Source: Terriglobia bacterium
Lineage (GTDB): Bacteria > Acidobacteriota > Terriglobia > Terriglobales > Acidobacteriaceae
Reading direction: 5' to 3'
NCBI GenBank assembly: GCA_020073165.1
Contig: JAIQFP010000009.1
Location: 62,001 to 126,000, forward strand
DNA: 64,000 nucleotides
Part shown: positions 27,126 to 35,769 of the stretch, one piece after another
Position numbering within the stretch: the first letter of the stretch is position 1
Layout: each line of letters opens with the position of its first letter
Notes under the pieces: generated by a model
The model's input: the letters and a program-made list of their open reading frames with translations, nothing else
The model's database searches: none
What the model was told of the DNA's origin: nothing
Translations under genes and position numbers: made by a program

Positions 27126-29321
27126 TCACTTCCGGCCCACGCTCGCAATCTCCTCGAACAATTCCGGCAGGCGAGACGCGTCTTCGGCGGAGTCCCCGAA
27201 ACGCGCGTGTTCGTAATGGCGGGTAAACTGCGCCACCCGATCACGCATCAGGTCGTCTTCAATGCAGGTGACGAACTCCGCCGGGGTCTGCGCGGGTGAC
27301 TTGCGCCAGCCCAGCCGGGCTACCCTGCGGGTCATCCGTTCATACCAGATGGTTGCGGCCAAGCGCGGAGCTTTCTCTGGACGCGCCGCCAGCCGCCGCC
27401 GGCGCAGCGCGTTCCACAACCGGCGCGCGTTCGCCAGCAGCAGAAGCAGGCCCGTGGCCAGGAGTGCGCTGACGCTCCAGCGCGTGGGAGACTTGCTCAT
27501 GGTGTCTTGCGCTTGCCGGGCGGAGTCCAGGAGGGCTTCGTAGTGGCGGCGGAACCAGGTTCGCAGCTCGTAAACGATCATGCGGCCGCTGCGCGTCACG
27601 CCCTCGCCCAGAATGCGCTGGTGGCCGGGGTCGTAGTTCACCACCCACTCGCGCCAGAACGAAGCCATGGCGTCCAGGTACAAGATGGCGCGGCTCCAGC
27701 CGGTGCGGGCCGGCTCCAGGCCGGCGGGAGTCGGATCGAAGCTCACCCATCCGTAGCCCGGGAAGTACGCTTCCACCCAGGAGTGCGCGTTGCTGGCGCG
27801 AACCACGTACTGCGAAGTCAGGTCATTGAACTCGCCGGTCCGGAATCCATTGACCACCCGCGAGGGAATTCCCAGAGTGCGGAGCATCACCGCCATCGAG
27901 GATGCAAAGTATTCGCAGTGTCCCTGCCGCCGCTCAAAGAGGAAGTTAGCCAGCGGATCGTGGGGGACCGTCCGCGGAAGCTGCAGCGTGTACCCGAACT
28001 TCGTACGCAGGTAGCTCTCGATCGTCACTGCTTTGTCGTAGTTATTGTCCGCGGACGCTGTGAGCTGTTCCGCCAGGCTTGCGATGCGCGGGTCGAGCCC
28101 CGGAAGTTGAAGATAGTTCGACACGATCTCCCGCGGATAGGCTCCGGCCGCGGCGCGCAGGTCACTGGCCTTAGGCTGAGGAATGAGGGAGGAGGCCTCA
28201 TAGCGACTGACGGGGCGCTCGGGATCGAGGTCGAAGACGCCGTCGCCCCCATCGATCGCGATCAGACGATAATTTCCTTGTAATAGGCGGGGGGTGGCGG
28301 CCAGGAAGAACACGCTCGCACCCACCGGTTCCATGAGCACACGGTAGTGGATGGGCCGGACGCTCCGCCCTGCCTGGCTCGGCAGTGGCGCTGCCTCCGG
28401 CTGTGATAGAGCAAAGCTCCCATCTGCCCGAGGACGGAGAGGAAATTTTGTTCGGGGATTGGACCAGGTCCGGCCGTCAAACGCGCTGAGGGTCACACCC
28501 CGCCACTTCAGGTCGAAATTTCCGCTCTGATCGCCATCAATCTGGATGTGCATCACCACTGATCGGGACTGCTGAATCTGCCCGATACTTCCCAGTTGCA
28601 CCCGGTCGCTGAAACCGGTTGCCAGTTCGCCGCTCGGGGCATAAGCACTGAAATAACCGGCCGAGATACGTGGCAGGATGAAGAAGATGGCGGTTGCTCC
28701 CAGCAGGATGAGCGCCATCAGCAGGGGTGCCGCGCCGACCAGCGAAAATGCCATGCGCCGGTGCGCAAGCGTGTCGCTCGATTCCCGCGAATGCACCGTC
28801 GCTTTGGCCGAGGCGCGCCGCATCTCCATCAGGATGAACGTGCCCACTGCCATGAGCATGAACCCGGCAAACGCCAGCAGGAAGACGCTGTCCACGGTCA
28901 GGATGGCTGCTGCGAGCACCATCGCAAACGAGATGACCGCCAGGAAGTAGAAGTCACGGTCGCGCCGCGCCGAGAACAGGCGCACCACCAGGACAAACAG
29001 CACCAGGTGGACGGTACTGCTGAGGAAAGCTCCCGATATCAGAAAGTAATCCGCCAGGTAGAAAGCGACGTAACCCAGCGTGAGGCCATTGGTCCAGCGC
29101 TCGGGGATGATGAAAGACCGGCGTGTGGCCAAAAGGTATCCGCGCACCAGGAGCGCCGCCCCCACCACCACGACCGTAACCATGTCCAGCCCGCCGGTGG
29201 ATGCCAGTGTGCCAAACCCGGTCAGGACCAGGAGATAAAGCGCGACCTCAAAGTAGCGCTGAATGGCAACGCTGATTGAAGGAGTCGCGAGAGATGATTG
29301 ACTCGCAGCCATCGCAGGCAT
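27126..29321 (-). CDS. TgpA-type membrane transglutaminase-like protein
   Basis: 731 residues. Six to seven N-terminal membrane helices (about 20-225, DUF3488), a periplasmic transglutaminase-core domain (about 420-560), one more helix (about 625) and a DUF4129-like cytoplasmic tail. The catalytic triad is visible: Cys in GHCEYFASSMAVMLR, His in NAHSWVEAYF, and Asp in WVSFDPTPAG. In Pseudomonas TgpA is essential, but its substrate is still unclear. The usual partners (MoxR ATPase, DUF58 protein) are not in the window next to it. Confidence 0.9.
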   Translation of the reverse strand: MPAMAASQSSLATPSISVAIQRYFEVALYLLVLTGFGTLASTGGLDMVTVVVVGAALLVRGYLLATRRSFIIPERWTNGLTLGYVAFYLADYFLISGAFLSSTVHLVLFVLVVRLFSARRDRDFYFLAVISFAMVLAAAILTVDSVFLLAFAGFMLMAVGTFILMEMRRASAKATVHSRESSDTLAHRRMAFSLVGAAPLLMALILLGATAIFFILPRISAGYFSAYAPSGELATGFSDRVQLGSIGQIQQSRSVVMHIQIDGDQSGNFDLKWRGVTLSAFDGRTWSNPRTKFPLRPRADGSFALSQPEAAPLPSQAGRSVRPIHYRVLMEPVGASVFFLAATPRLLQGNYRLIAIDGGDGVFDLDPERPVSRYEASSLIPQPKASDLRAAAGAYPREIVSNYLQLPGLDPRIASLAEQLTASADNNYDKAVTIESYLRTKFGYTLQLPRTVPHDPLANFLFERRQGHCEYFASSMAVMLRTLGIPSRVVNGFRTGEFNDLTSQYVVRASNAHSWVEAYFPGYGWVSFDPTPAGLEPARTGWSRAILYLDAMASFWREWVVNYDPGHQRILGEGVTRSGRMIVYELRTWFRRHYEALLDSARQAQDTMSKSPTRWSVSALLATGLLLLLANARRLWNALRRRRLAARPEKAPRLAATIWYERMTRRVARLGWRKSPAQTPAEFVTCIEDDLMRDRVAQFTRHYEHARFGDSAEDASRLPELFEEIASVGRK

Positions 29322-29372
29322 CTATTGTTCGCGATTCCACCGCAGAAGGGAAGACATCATCGCGGTACCACC

Positions 29373-29410
29373 GTAGCGCGAAGTACCGCAGCGGGAGCGT
29401 CCCGCCCTGA
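29373..29410 (+). repeat. Dispersed hairpin repeat (GTAGCGCCGG family), diverged copy 5
   Basis: GTAGCGCGAAGTACCGCAGC followed by GGGAGCGTCCCGCCC, upstream of the SRP RNA gene. The GTAGCGC start and GCGTCCCGCC core are retained, but the middle is replaced. Confidence 0.4.
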
Positions 29411-29450
29411 TACCTGACACCCGACACGAGTCACCTAACCTCTTCCCGAA

Positions 29451-29459
29451 TGCTAAAAT
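29451..29459 (+). promoter_or_regulatory. Extended -10 promoter of the SRP RNA gene
   Basis: TGCTAAAAT: an extended -10 (TGn plus TAAAAT, 29454-29459) placed 6 nt before the predicted 5' end of the RNA. No strong -35 is visible 17 bp upstream. Confidence 0.55.
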
Positions 29460-29464
29460 CACCT

Positions 29465-29574
29465 GTCAGGCATCGGTCCCGCGCGACGTCTTCCCGCCAA
29501 CCCCGCCAGGTCCGGAAGGAAGCAACGGTAACGGGCTCTTGCGTGTGCAGTGGGTCGCCGGTGCCTGGCTTTTT
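29465..29574 (+). ncRNA. ffs: Signal recognition particle 4.5S RNA
   Basis: The short bacterial SRP RNA: one long hairpin whose ends pair (GTCAGGCATCGG with CCGGTGCCTGGC). Its tip holds the diagnostic SRP motif CAGGTCCGGAAGGAAGCAAC (domain IV, the Ffh-binding site, with the GGAA tetraloop). A run of five T follows the closing stem, so the RNA ends at its own intrinsic terminator. About 110 nt, the normal size. It acts with Ffh and with FtsY (16007-16963). Confidence 0.95.
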
Positions 29575-29724
29575 GGAACGTCAGTCGTTGCTAACTTCCA
29601 GGGCGTCATCCCGAGCGCGGCGTCAGCCGAACGAGGGACCGTGCGCGTAGCGGCACGACCGCCCGTTCCGTTAGACATTCTCCTTCCAATCCTGCAAAAT
29701 ACTGAGTTCATCCAGGAGACATCC

Positions 29725-30723
29725 TTGAGCAAGCCTATGCGCGTGAAGATCAGCGCTTTGGGTACCTATGTTCCGCCGCATCTGTTGACCAACGCCGACC
29801 TGGAAAAGATGGTCGAGACCACCGACCAGTGGATCCAGGAACGCACCGGCATCCGCGAACGCCACATCGTGGACAAGGGCATGGCCACCAGCGATCTCGC
29901 CACCGAAGCTGCCAGGAAAGCGCTGGCACAACGAGGCCTGGTTCCCAGCGACGTCGAGGCGATCATTGTGGCCACAGTCACCCCCGACATGTTCTTTCCT
30001 TCCACCGCCTGCCTAGTGCAGCACAAACTGGGCGCGAAAAATGTCTGGGGATTCGATCTCTCCGCTGCCTGTTCGGCCTTCGTCTACGCGTTGCAGACCG
30101 GAGCGCAGTTCGTCGCGACCGGCGCTCACAAGAAAGTTATGGTGATTGGCGCTGACGTGATGTCGTCCATCATTGACTACACCGACCGCGCCACCTGCGT
30201 GATCTTTGGCGACGGCGCGGGCGCCGTCATCCTGGAGCCCGCGGAAGATGATTCAGTTGGAATGATCGACTACCTCCACGAAGTAGACGGCTCCGGCGGT
30301 TGCGCACTCTATATGCCGGGCGGAGGCAGCCTGAATCCTTCCACCCATGACACCGTCGAAAAGAAAATGCACTACGTCCACCAGGATGGTCAGGCCGTCT
30401 TCAAGTTTGCCGTCCGCAAGCAGACTGACTTGTGCGAGAAGTTGCTGCAGCGCAATGGGCTGAAGGGCAGCGACATTCGCGCATTCATTCCGCATCAGGC
30501 CAACAAGCGCATCATCACCGCGACCGCAGACCGGCTGGGTTTGAACCGGGAAAGCGTGATCATCAACATTGATCGCTACGGCAACACCACCGCCGCGACC
30601 ATCCCCCTCGCCATGCAGACCGCCTGGGAAGAAGGCAAGCTGAAGAAAGGTGACCTGGTGATGCTGGCTTCCGTAGGCGCAGGATTCACCGTGGCTGCAG
30701 CGCTCTTGCGCTGGGCCTACTGA
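29725..30723 (+). CDS. fabH: 3-oxoacyl-[ACP] synthase III
   Basis: Condenses acetyl-CoA with malonyl-ACP to start fatty-acid synthesis. The catalytic triad is seen as Cys in DLSAACSAF, His in [10 protein letters not shown] and Asn in [11 protein letters not shown]. The family N-terminus [12 protein letters not shown] is present. TTG 29725 is taken as start because AGGAG (29714-29718) is 6 nt upstream; the next ATG (29737) is too far from it. The frame stays open back into the SRP RNA, but that part is not protein-like. Length 332, normal. The thioesterase follows. Confidence 0.94.
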   Translation: MSKPMRVKISALGTYVPPHLLTNADLEKMVETTDQWIQERTGIRERHIVDKGMATSDLATEAARKALAQRGLVPSDVEAIIVATVTPDMFFPSTACLVQHKLGAKNVWGFDLSAACSAFVYALQTGAQFVATGAHKKVMVIGADVMSSIIDYTDRATCVIFGDGAGAVILEPAEDDSVGMIDYLHEVDGSGGCALYMPGGGSLNPSTHDTVEKKMHYVHQDGQAVFKFAVRKQTDLCEKLLQRNGLKGSDIRAFIPHQANKRIITATADRLGLNRESVIINIDRYGNTTAATIPLAMQTAWEEGKLKKGDLVMLASVGAGFTVAAALLRWAY

Positions 30724-30743
30724 ACCGGTCAGAGTCGAATCGC

Positions 30744-31184
30744 ATGGATGCCTTTCGGGAAAGCCGTGTCCGCCAGATTTTCGACAACGCCAACTTTGTC
30801 CGCGATCTGGGCATGCAGTTGACCCTGGTCGAAGAGGGCGCCTGTGAGATCACCCTTGTCCCCGCCGCGCGTCACCAGCAACAGCACGGACTGATCCATG
30901 CTGGTGTTTTGGCCACCATGGCGGACCACAGCGCAGGATGCGCCGCCCGCAGCGTAGTTGGACTGGACGAAGACGTCCTGACCGTGGAGTTCAAGATCAA
31001 CTTCCTCCGCCCCGCCCTCGCGGAGCGCTTGCGCTGCCGCGCCAGGGTCCTGCGCGGCGGCAAGACACTGGTCGTCGTCGAGTCCGAGGTATTTGCCGAA
31101 AAGGACTCAGCGGAGCAGTTGGTGTGCAAGGCCACGGTGACGCTGGCGGTCAAAGAGAGCCAGGACATGGGTCGGCCAAGTTGA
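30744..31184 (+). CDS. PaaI-type hotdog thioesterase
   Basis: 146 residues of a single hotdog fold. The family signature HGLIHAGVLATMADHSAGCAA carries the catalytic acidic residue region, followed by LTVEFKINFLRPA. These enzymes hydrolyse aryl- or acyl-CoA thioesters. It starts 20 bp after fabH, so it may remove acyl groups in the same lipid context or act on aromatic CoA esters; the substrate cannot be read from the sequence. Confidence 0.85.
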   Translation: MDAFRESRVRQIFDNANFVRDLGMQLTLVEEGACEITLVPAARHQQQHGLIHAGVLATMADHSAGCAARSVVGLDEDVLTVEFKINFLRPALAERLRCRARVLRGGKTLVVVESEVFAEKDSAEQLVCKATVTLAVKESQDMGRPS

Positions 31185-31245
31185 CGTGGCGGTTGCTCAG
31201 AGGGCGTCCTCCGACTTCGCGGGACGAACGGCACGCGGGGAATGG

Positions 31246-31264
31246 GGCGGGACGCCGGCGCTGC
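31246..31264 (-). repeat. Dispersed hairpin repeat (GTAGCGCCGG family), copy 6
   Basis: On the minus strand GCAGCGCCGGCGTCCCGCC, matching copy 1 over the whole hairpin. It lies between the convergent thioesterase and M1-like genes. Confidence 0.65.
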
Positions 31265-31297
31265 TCTTTCGGCGTGAATCCAAAACCCGGAGCCTAG

Positions 31298-33319
31298 CTA
31301 CTGGCCGCTGTTCTTCGCCTGCTCAAACGGTTTCTGCATGTACTTGCGGGCTTCATCCAGCGCGCCCTGGGTGTTGTCGTTAGTCTGCAGCGCCTGCCGG
31401 TACTCGTTAGTGGCGCGCTCCCGCTGTCCGGTGATGTCGAAAATCTTGCCCAGCTGGATGTGGCACCAGACTTCGGTCCAGCGCGGGTCGCCGTCGCCAT
31501 TGAGCGAGGCCCGGTAAGCGTTCGCGGCGGCCTGGTAGTTGCGTTGCAGGAAGAACACCTCGGCGACACGATAGTGAGCGAGCGAGCTGTTCTTGTTGAC
31601 GTCAAGCGCCTTGTTGAATTCACTGAGCGCGCCGGCGAGGTCGCCCTGCTGCACCAAGGCTTGCCCGCGCATGATGGAGGCGCGCAGCCTGATTTCGGTC
31701 GAGTTCCTCAGCACCCGGTTGTCGGGATCGATGACAATGCGCCGCGGCCGGCCGAAGGTCTCCACCGAGAACGCTGAGTTCGTCCCCACCACGTCGATGC
31801 GTTTTGTTTCGGTCTTGCCGTCGGTATCGATTTTCAGTTCCACCGGCATGCGGAAAAGGTCGAGATCCTGCGCGATCTGGCCCACCACGCGGAACCCCTT
31901 CCCGCTGCCCAGGCGATAGACCGTGTACTTGGTCTTGAACTCCGGCGCTCCCGTGGAATCGAGCCACTGCGAGAAGAACCAAGTCAGCTTGTCGCCGTAA
32001 GCCTGCTCGGCAAGGTCGCGAAACTCATCCAGCGAAGCCGGCTTACCCGCGTACTTGGCGGCGAAACTCCGCATCATCGCATTGAACTTCGAATCGCCCA
32101 TCACCCAGCGCAGCATGTGCAGGATCATGGCCCCCTTGTCGGTCACCAGCGACTGGAATTCGGGGGAGAAAAGATCCAGCTTGGCCGCGCTGGACAGGGG
32201 CACGGTGTCATAGGCCAGCGCGCCTACCGACATGTCTTTGACCGTCTCTTCCAGTCCGGCCTCCCCGGCGGCGTTCTCGACATAGAGTGCCTCCGAGTAG
32301 CGGGCGAATCCATCTTCCAGCCACCAGTCGTCGCGGGAACTTGGGCTTACCGAGACGCCCCACCACTGGTGGGCAATGGCGTTTGCCAGCAGGCGATAAT
32401 TGATCTTGGTCGTAATGCCGCGACTGGCCAGCACCGCCATCTCCGGCGCCCAGGCGGTGGGTACGGTGTCATCGGGGATTTCGATAACCTTCAGCGTGGT
32501 GGACGGTGCCGGCCCGTACAGGGTCACGTAGTAGGTGAACTCCTTGACCGTGCTGTCCGCGTATACCGCCCCCTGGTCCTGGTGGACCGGCTTGAAAAAG
32601 ACATGCAAGTCGAGGCCGGCTTCGTCACTCTTGAATTCCTGAAACTGGCCGGCCACGATCGTGCCCGGGAAGCTGGGCTTGTCCCACACAAAGCTGAAGG
32701 TCTTCAGCGGCAGTCCCCCGGCCGTGCCTTTCTTCGGTGGAACATCGGATACGGTCTGTTTCCCACTGCCGATGGCCACCATGTGCGCGGGCACGGTTAC
32801 ATTGATCGTGGCGGTAAAGCGGTTCAGCCCATAGCCGTTGACCGGAAACCATCGGCTGGCATACAGCAGATAGCTGGTGTCGTCGTTGATCGATGCCAGC
32901 TTGAGCCCCTGCACCGGGCTGTCGTCGGCGGAGTCGAGCACGCCTTCGTAGTCGAAAGTCAGAGTGGTCGAACTGTCCTTGGGCAACCCATTAGGAAGTT
33001 GCACGCGTACGGTGAAGTCCTGGGTCACGCGCTCGGCACTGAGCGGCTTGCCCATGGCGTCGAGCACCTTGTTCACCCGCAGGGCGTTGTTCAACTCGAA
33101 GCTGGCGACGTTCAAGTCTTCCAACGCAGTGAATTTCACCTTGGCCCGCGCTGCGATCCGGTGAGTATGCGGGGTAAGTTCTGCGTCGATCTGGTAATCA
33201 TCCACCCGCAGGCGCGGCTTTTCCGCTGCCTGGCTGGGTGGCGTGACGAACAGAAGGATTAATAAGAGGGCAGACGAGATGGAAAGGGCCCAACACGGGC
33301 GCCGAGGTTGAAAAGCCAT
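31298..33319 (-). CDS. M1-peptidase-like protein without active-site residues, fused to TPRs
   Basis: 673 residues: a signal peptide (about 1-31), an M1-type N-terminal beta domain, a gluzincin-like domain (about 300-470) and C-terminal TPR units (about 560-660). The fold is recognisable from AIAHQWWG...WLEDGFARYSEALY. The zinc motif HExxH is replaced by N-A-I-A-H, losing the first His ligand and the catalytic Glu. The third ligand Glu, in WLNEGFA, is Asp here. The GAMEN exopeptidase motif is also absent. The codons were read directly (aac gcc att gcc cac). It is therefore probably a non-catalytic periplasmic binding or scaffold protein. Confidence 0.85.
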   Translation of the reverse strand: MAFQPRRPCWALSISSALLLILLFVTPPSQAAEKPRLRVDDYQIDAELTPHTHRIAARAKVKFTALEDLNVASFELNNALRVNKVLDAMGKPLSAERVTQDFTVRVQLPNGLPKDSSTTLTFDYEGVLDSADDSPVQGLKLASINDDTSYLLYASRWFPVNGYGLNRFTATINVTVPAHMVAIGSGKQTVSDVPPKKGTAGGLPLKTFSFVWDKPSFPGTIVAGQFQEFKSDEAGLDLHVFFKPVHQDQGAVYADSTVKEFTYYVTLYGPAPSTTLKVIEIPDDTVPTAWAPEMAVLASRGITTKINYRLLANAIAHQWWGVSVSPSSRDDWWLEDGFARYSEALYVENAAGEAGLEETVKDMSVGALAYDTVPLSSAAKLDLFSPEFQSLVTDKGAMILHMLRWVMGDSKFNAMMRSFAAKYAGKPASLDEFRDLAEQAYGDKLTWFFSQWLDSTGAPEFKTKYTVYRLGSGKGFRVVGQIAQDLDLFRMPVELKIDTDGKTETKRIDVVGTNSAFSVETFGRPRRIVIDPDNRVLRNSTEIRLRASIMRGQALVQQGDLAGALSEFNKALDVNKNSSLAHYRVAEVFFLQRNYQAAANAYRASLNGDGDPRWTEVWCHIQLGKIFDITGQRERATNEYRQALQTNDNTQGALDEARKYMQKPFEQAKNSGQ

Positions 33320-33489
33320 TAAGCAGAGTCTCCTGGGAAATGCCGCTGTTCTCTAAGATGAAGATTGTCACCTAAAAGATGCTGGGACTACAAGGGTTAG
33401 ACCCTTTTTGTCGACCGGGCCAAGGGAGACGGGCAAGACGGACTGCTGCGGTTGCTGGCGACCAAGCAGACGGTGAGCACCGCCCCGAC

Positions 33490-35079
33490 TCAGTTCCAGT
33501 GTTTCTGGTCCTCCCAGATTTCTGCCAGCGGCTTCTTCAAGCCACGGCACAGGTAGATGTCGTGGTTTTCTTCGGCCATTCCCCAGGGATGATAGTGCGC
33601 GCCGACTTTCTCCACGGAGTTGCAGATCTCCCCGAGATAATGGGGGCCATACTGGATGGTGAGGAAGTTGTGGCCGGTGAACCCCATCATTCCCCAGTAA
33701 TAGTGGGTCTGATGCCCGCTCAGGGCGGTGGGGAGGCCGTACTTGGGGCCGAACAGGTCGATTGCGCCCGCCTCCCCGTAGTTCCCCGCCAGAATCGCAG
33801 TTTGCGCCCGCTCCCCGGGAGGAAGCGAATTGTAGATAGCCGCGACCTGGGCTACCAGTTCCGGCCATCCGAACTGGTCTCCCAGGAATTGCGGAAGCGG
33901 GCCATCGTGGTGTACCTCGGTCTTACTCGGCTTGACATGCAGCTTCCCCTCATAGGCAACGTAGTCCTCAGGGGACAACAGGGGGAGCGCCAGAGGAGCG
34001 ATGACGGCCCCCAAAGCGGCAATCACCGTGACGATGGCGGCTTTCGGCCAGACTTTCCCGCGCGTGACGTGCCCGCGATTTAGCCACGTCTCAATGGCCA
34101 CCGCTCCACCCGCCAGCAGCATGGGATAAGCCCCCGACAGGTAATAATCTTTTCCATGCAGCACAATGAAGATCACCAGCAGGGCAAGATAGATCCAACC
34201 TAATACCCGGTACTTTGTCCCTTTTCCCGCCAGGAAGAACCACAGTCCAATCATCCAGACCGGGAACAGAATCGGGTGCATCATGAGAATCTGCTCCCGG
34301 ATGAAGGCCAACGGGCCAAGCACTACGTTCTTCCCGCTGGCCTCAACGTTGCGCAGGTCTTCCAGGGTGGGGAAGTGATGTTGGACTTGCCAGATCATGT
34401 TGGGCAGAAAGATCGCAAGCGCGAGGAGTCCGGCCAGCCAGAGCCAGGGTTTCGCAAACTCCTTTCTCTGCTCGGTCAGGACCAGTCCGGCCACCACGGC
34501 AGCGCCAAAGAACAACGTGGAGTGCTTGTTCATCAGGCCGAGACCGGAAACCACTCCGAACCAGATCCACAGCCGGGAGTCTCCCGTCTGGATGATGCGG
34601 ATCAGTATGTAAGCGCAGGCCATCCAGAATGCCTTCTCGAAGACGTTCATGGTAAGCAGGCTGGCAGTCCCCAGGTACTCGGGCACGATCAGAGCGCAAA
34701 GTCCAGCGAGGCCCTGAGCAAAACGGTCTCCCCCCAGACGCCACGTGATCAGCATAGTGACCGCGACGATACCCGCGCCGCCGATGCCGGCAATGGCGCG
34801 GAGCACATGCAGCGAGCCACCCAACGCCAGCGCCAGCCGGCTGATGAAGGCAATCATCGGAGCCATATCCACATAGCCCCACGCCAAATGGCGGGCGCAG
34901 TCCAGGAAGTAGAGTTCGTCGCGGAAGTAGCCGTAACGCCCGCTCAGCAGCACGTGGATTAGAAGCACGACGCCGCTCATGCCATACAGCAGGTCTTTGG
35001 CGAGCTTTGGCTCGACAGAAGAAGCCTGGAGTCGCATAGTCGTCCAGGAAGGGGAAGCAGTTTCGTTCATCGTGGTCAC
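33490..35079 (-). CDS. GT39-type (PMT/ArnT-like) membrane glycosyltransferase
   Basis: 529 residues with about ten to twelve membrane helices. The first periplasmic loop has RYGYFRDELYFLDCARHLAWGYVDMAP: the acidic D-E pair and the following Tyr/Asp are the catalytic loop of GT39/GT83 enzymes, which move a sugar from a polyprenyl-phosphate donor to a protein or lipid. A soluble C-terminal domain (about 370-529) follows. Its start codon directly abuts the stop of the CYTH gene, so the two are cotranscribed. Acceptor unknown. Confidence 0.83.
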   Translation of the reverse strand: MTTMNETASPSWTTMRLQASSVEPKLAKDLLYGMSGVVLLIHVLLSGRYGYFRDELYFLDCARHLAWGYVDMAPMIAFISRLALALGGSLHVLRAIAGIGGAGIVAVTMLITWRLGGDRFAQGLAGLCALIVPEYLGTASLLTMNVFEKAFWMACAYILIRIIQTGDSRLWIWFGVVSGLGLMNKHSTLFFGAAVVAGLVLTEQRKEFAKPWLWLAGLLALAIFLPNMIWQVQHHFPTLEDLRNVEASGKNVVLGPLAFIREQILMMHPILFPVWMIGLWFFLAGKGTKYRVLGWIYLALLVIFIVLHGKDYYLSGAYPMLLAGGAVAIETWLNRGHVTRGKVWPKAAIVTVIAALGAVIAPLALPLLSPEDYVAYEGKLHVKPSKTEVHHDGPLPQFLGDQFGWPELVAQVAAIYNSLPPGERAQTAILAGNYGEAGAIDLFGPKYGLPTALSGHQTHYYWGMMGFTGHNFLTIQYGPHYLGEICNSVEKVGAHYHPWGMAEENHDIYLCRGLKKPLAEIWEDQKHWN

Positions 35080-35676
35080 TCAGCGCTCTGTGCGGCTTAA
35101 GGTTTTCGCTCGTGTCTGCCCAATTTCAGCGAACGTCATGTCCTTGGCCGGGCTTCGGGTGCGGCGTTTCCACGCGAAGAATAGCCCGGCATAGGTGTCG
35201 GTGATGTACTGGCTGGGAAGGATTCCCAGTCGCTTCGCGGTCTGATCGATCCAGCGCGCTGGGCCTTCGATCTCGCCGAAGTTGCCGATTGGTGTCTCGT
35301 CCATCACGACCTGGCCTTGGCTGTCAGCCCACTCAGCGCGAAACTTCTCGTACCGGAAGGTGGGGGAGAAACCCAGGGCGCGCAGAATGGCGTCCATCTT
35401 CGGACCGTCGCCGACTTGGGTCTGGGTTTCCACGCGGGTCTTGTGGCGTCCTGTTCTCCCCTTGGCTTTGTGGGTGAGCAACCATTCCGATCCGTACTTG
35501 CGCAGGCGGAGCAGATCGCCGCGTTTGCGGAGAGGCTGGCCGGGAAGATCGTAAAGCGTGTTCATTTCGTGGGTGCGCCGCGTGATCTGCCGAAAGTGCG
35601 CGGAGCGCAGCTTGCGGGCGAGGCCGCGCAGGTCATCCACGCGGAATTTGATCTCGACTTCCTTTTTCGAGGACAT
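35080..35676 (-). CDS. CYTH-domain protein (class IV adenylate cyclase/triphosphatase type)
   Basis: 198 residues from ATG 35676. The N-terminal EVEIKFRV is the ExExK signature of the CYTH triphosphate tunnel; further basic and acidic residues (LRLRKYG, LTHKAKG, ETQTQVGDG, DETPIGNFGEIEG) alternate on the strands as expected. Members include class IV adenylate cyclase, thiamine triphosphatase and inorganic triphosphatase; the sequence alone does not say which. The frame runs 30 codons further upstream but lacks conservation there. Confidence 0.85.
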   Translation of the reverse strand: MSSKKEVEIKFRVDDLRGLARKLRSAHFRQITRRTHEMNTLYDLPGQPLRKRGDLLRLRKYGSEWLLTHKAKGRTGRHKTRVETQTQVGDGPKMDAILRALGFSPTFRYEKFRAEWADSQGQVVMDETPIGNFGEIEGPARWIDQTAKRLGILPSQYITDTYAGLFFAWKRRTRSPAKDMTFAEIGQTRAKTLSRTER

Positions 35677-35694
35677 GTGTCGCCCGTATGAAAA

Positions 35695-35769
35695 TCCCGA
35701 ACCGCAAAGATCGCAAAGAAATGCCGCAAAGGACGCCAAGCAGACCAGATTCCTGAGACCTGACACCTG
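35695..35769. repeat. Intergenic repeat containing CGCAAAGAAATGCCGCAAAG
   Basis: The gap between the CYTH gene and the DedA-rhodanese gene contains ACCGCAAAGATCGCAAAGAA and GCAAAGGACGCC. The complementary string GCGTCCTTTGCGGTTT occurs between yajQ and the prenyl synthase gene (about 38788-38803). Looks like a third dispersed repeat family. Confidence 0.4.

Noticed and set aside
29539-29724. N-terminal extension of FabH from GTG/TTG codons upstream
   Set aside because: The stretch overlaps the end of the SRP RNA, is not conserved, and the ribosome site fits TTG 29725.
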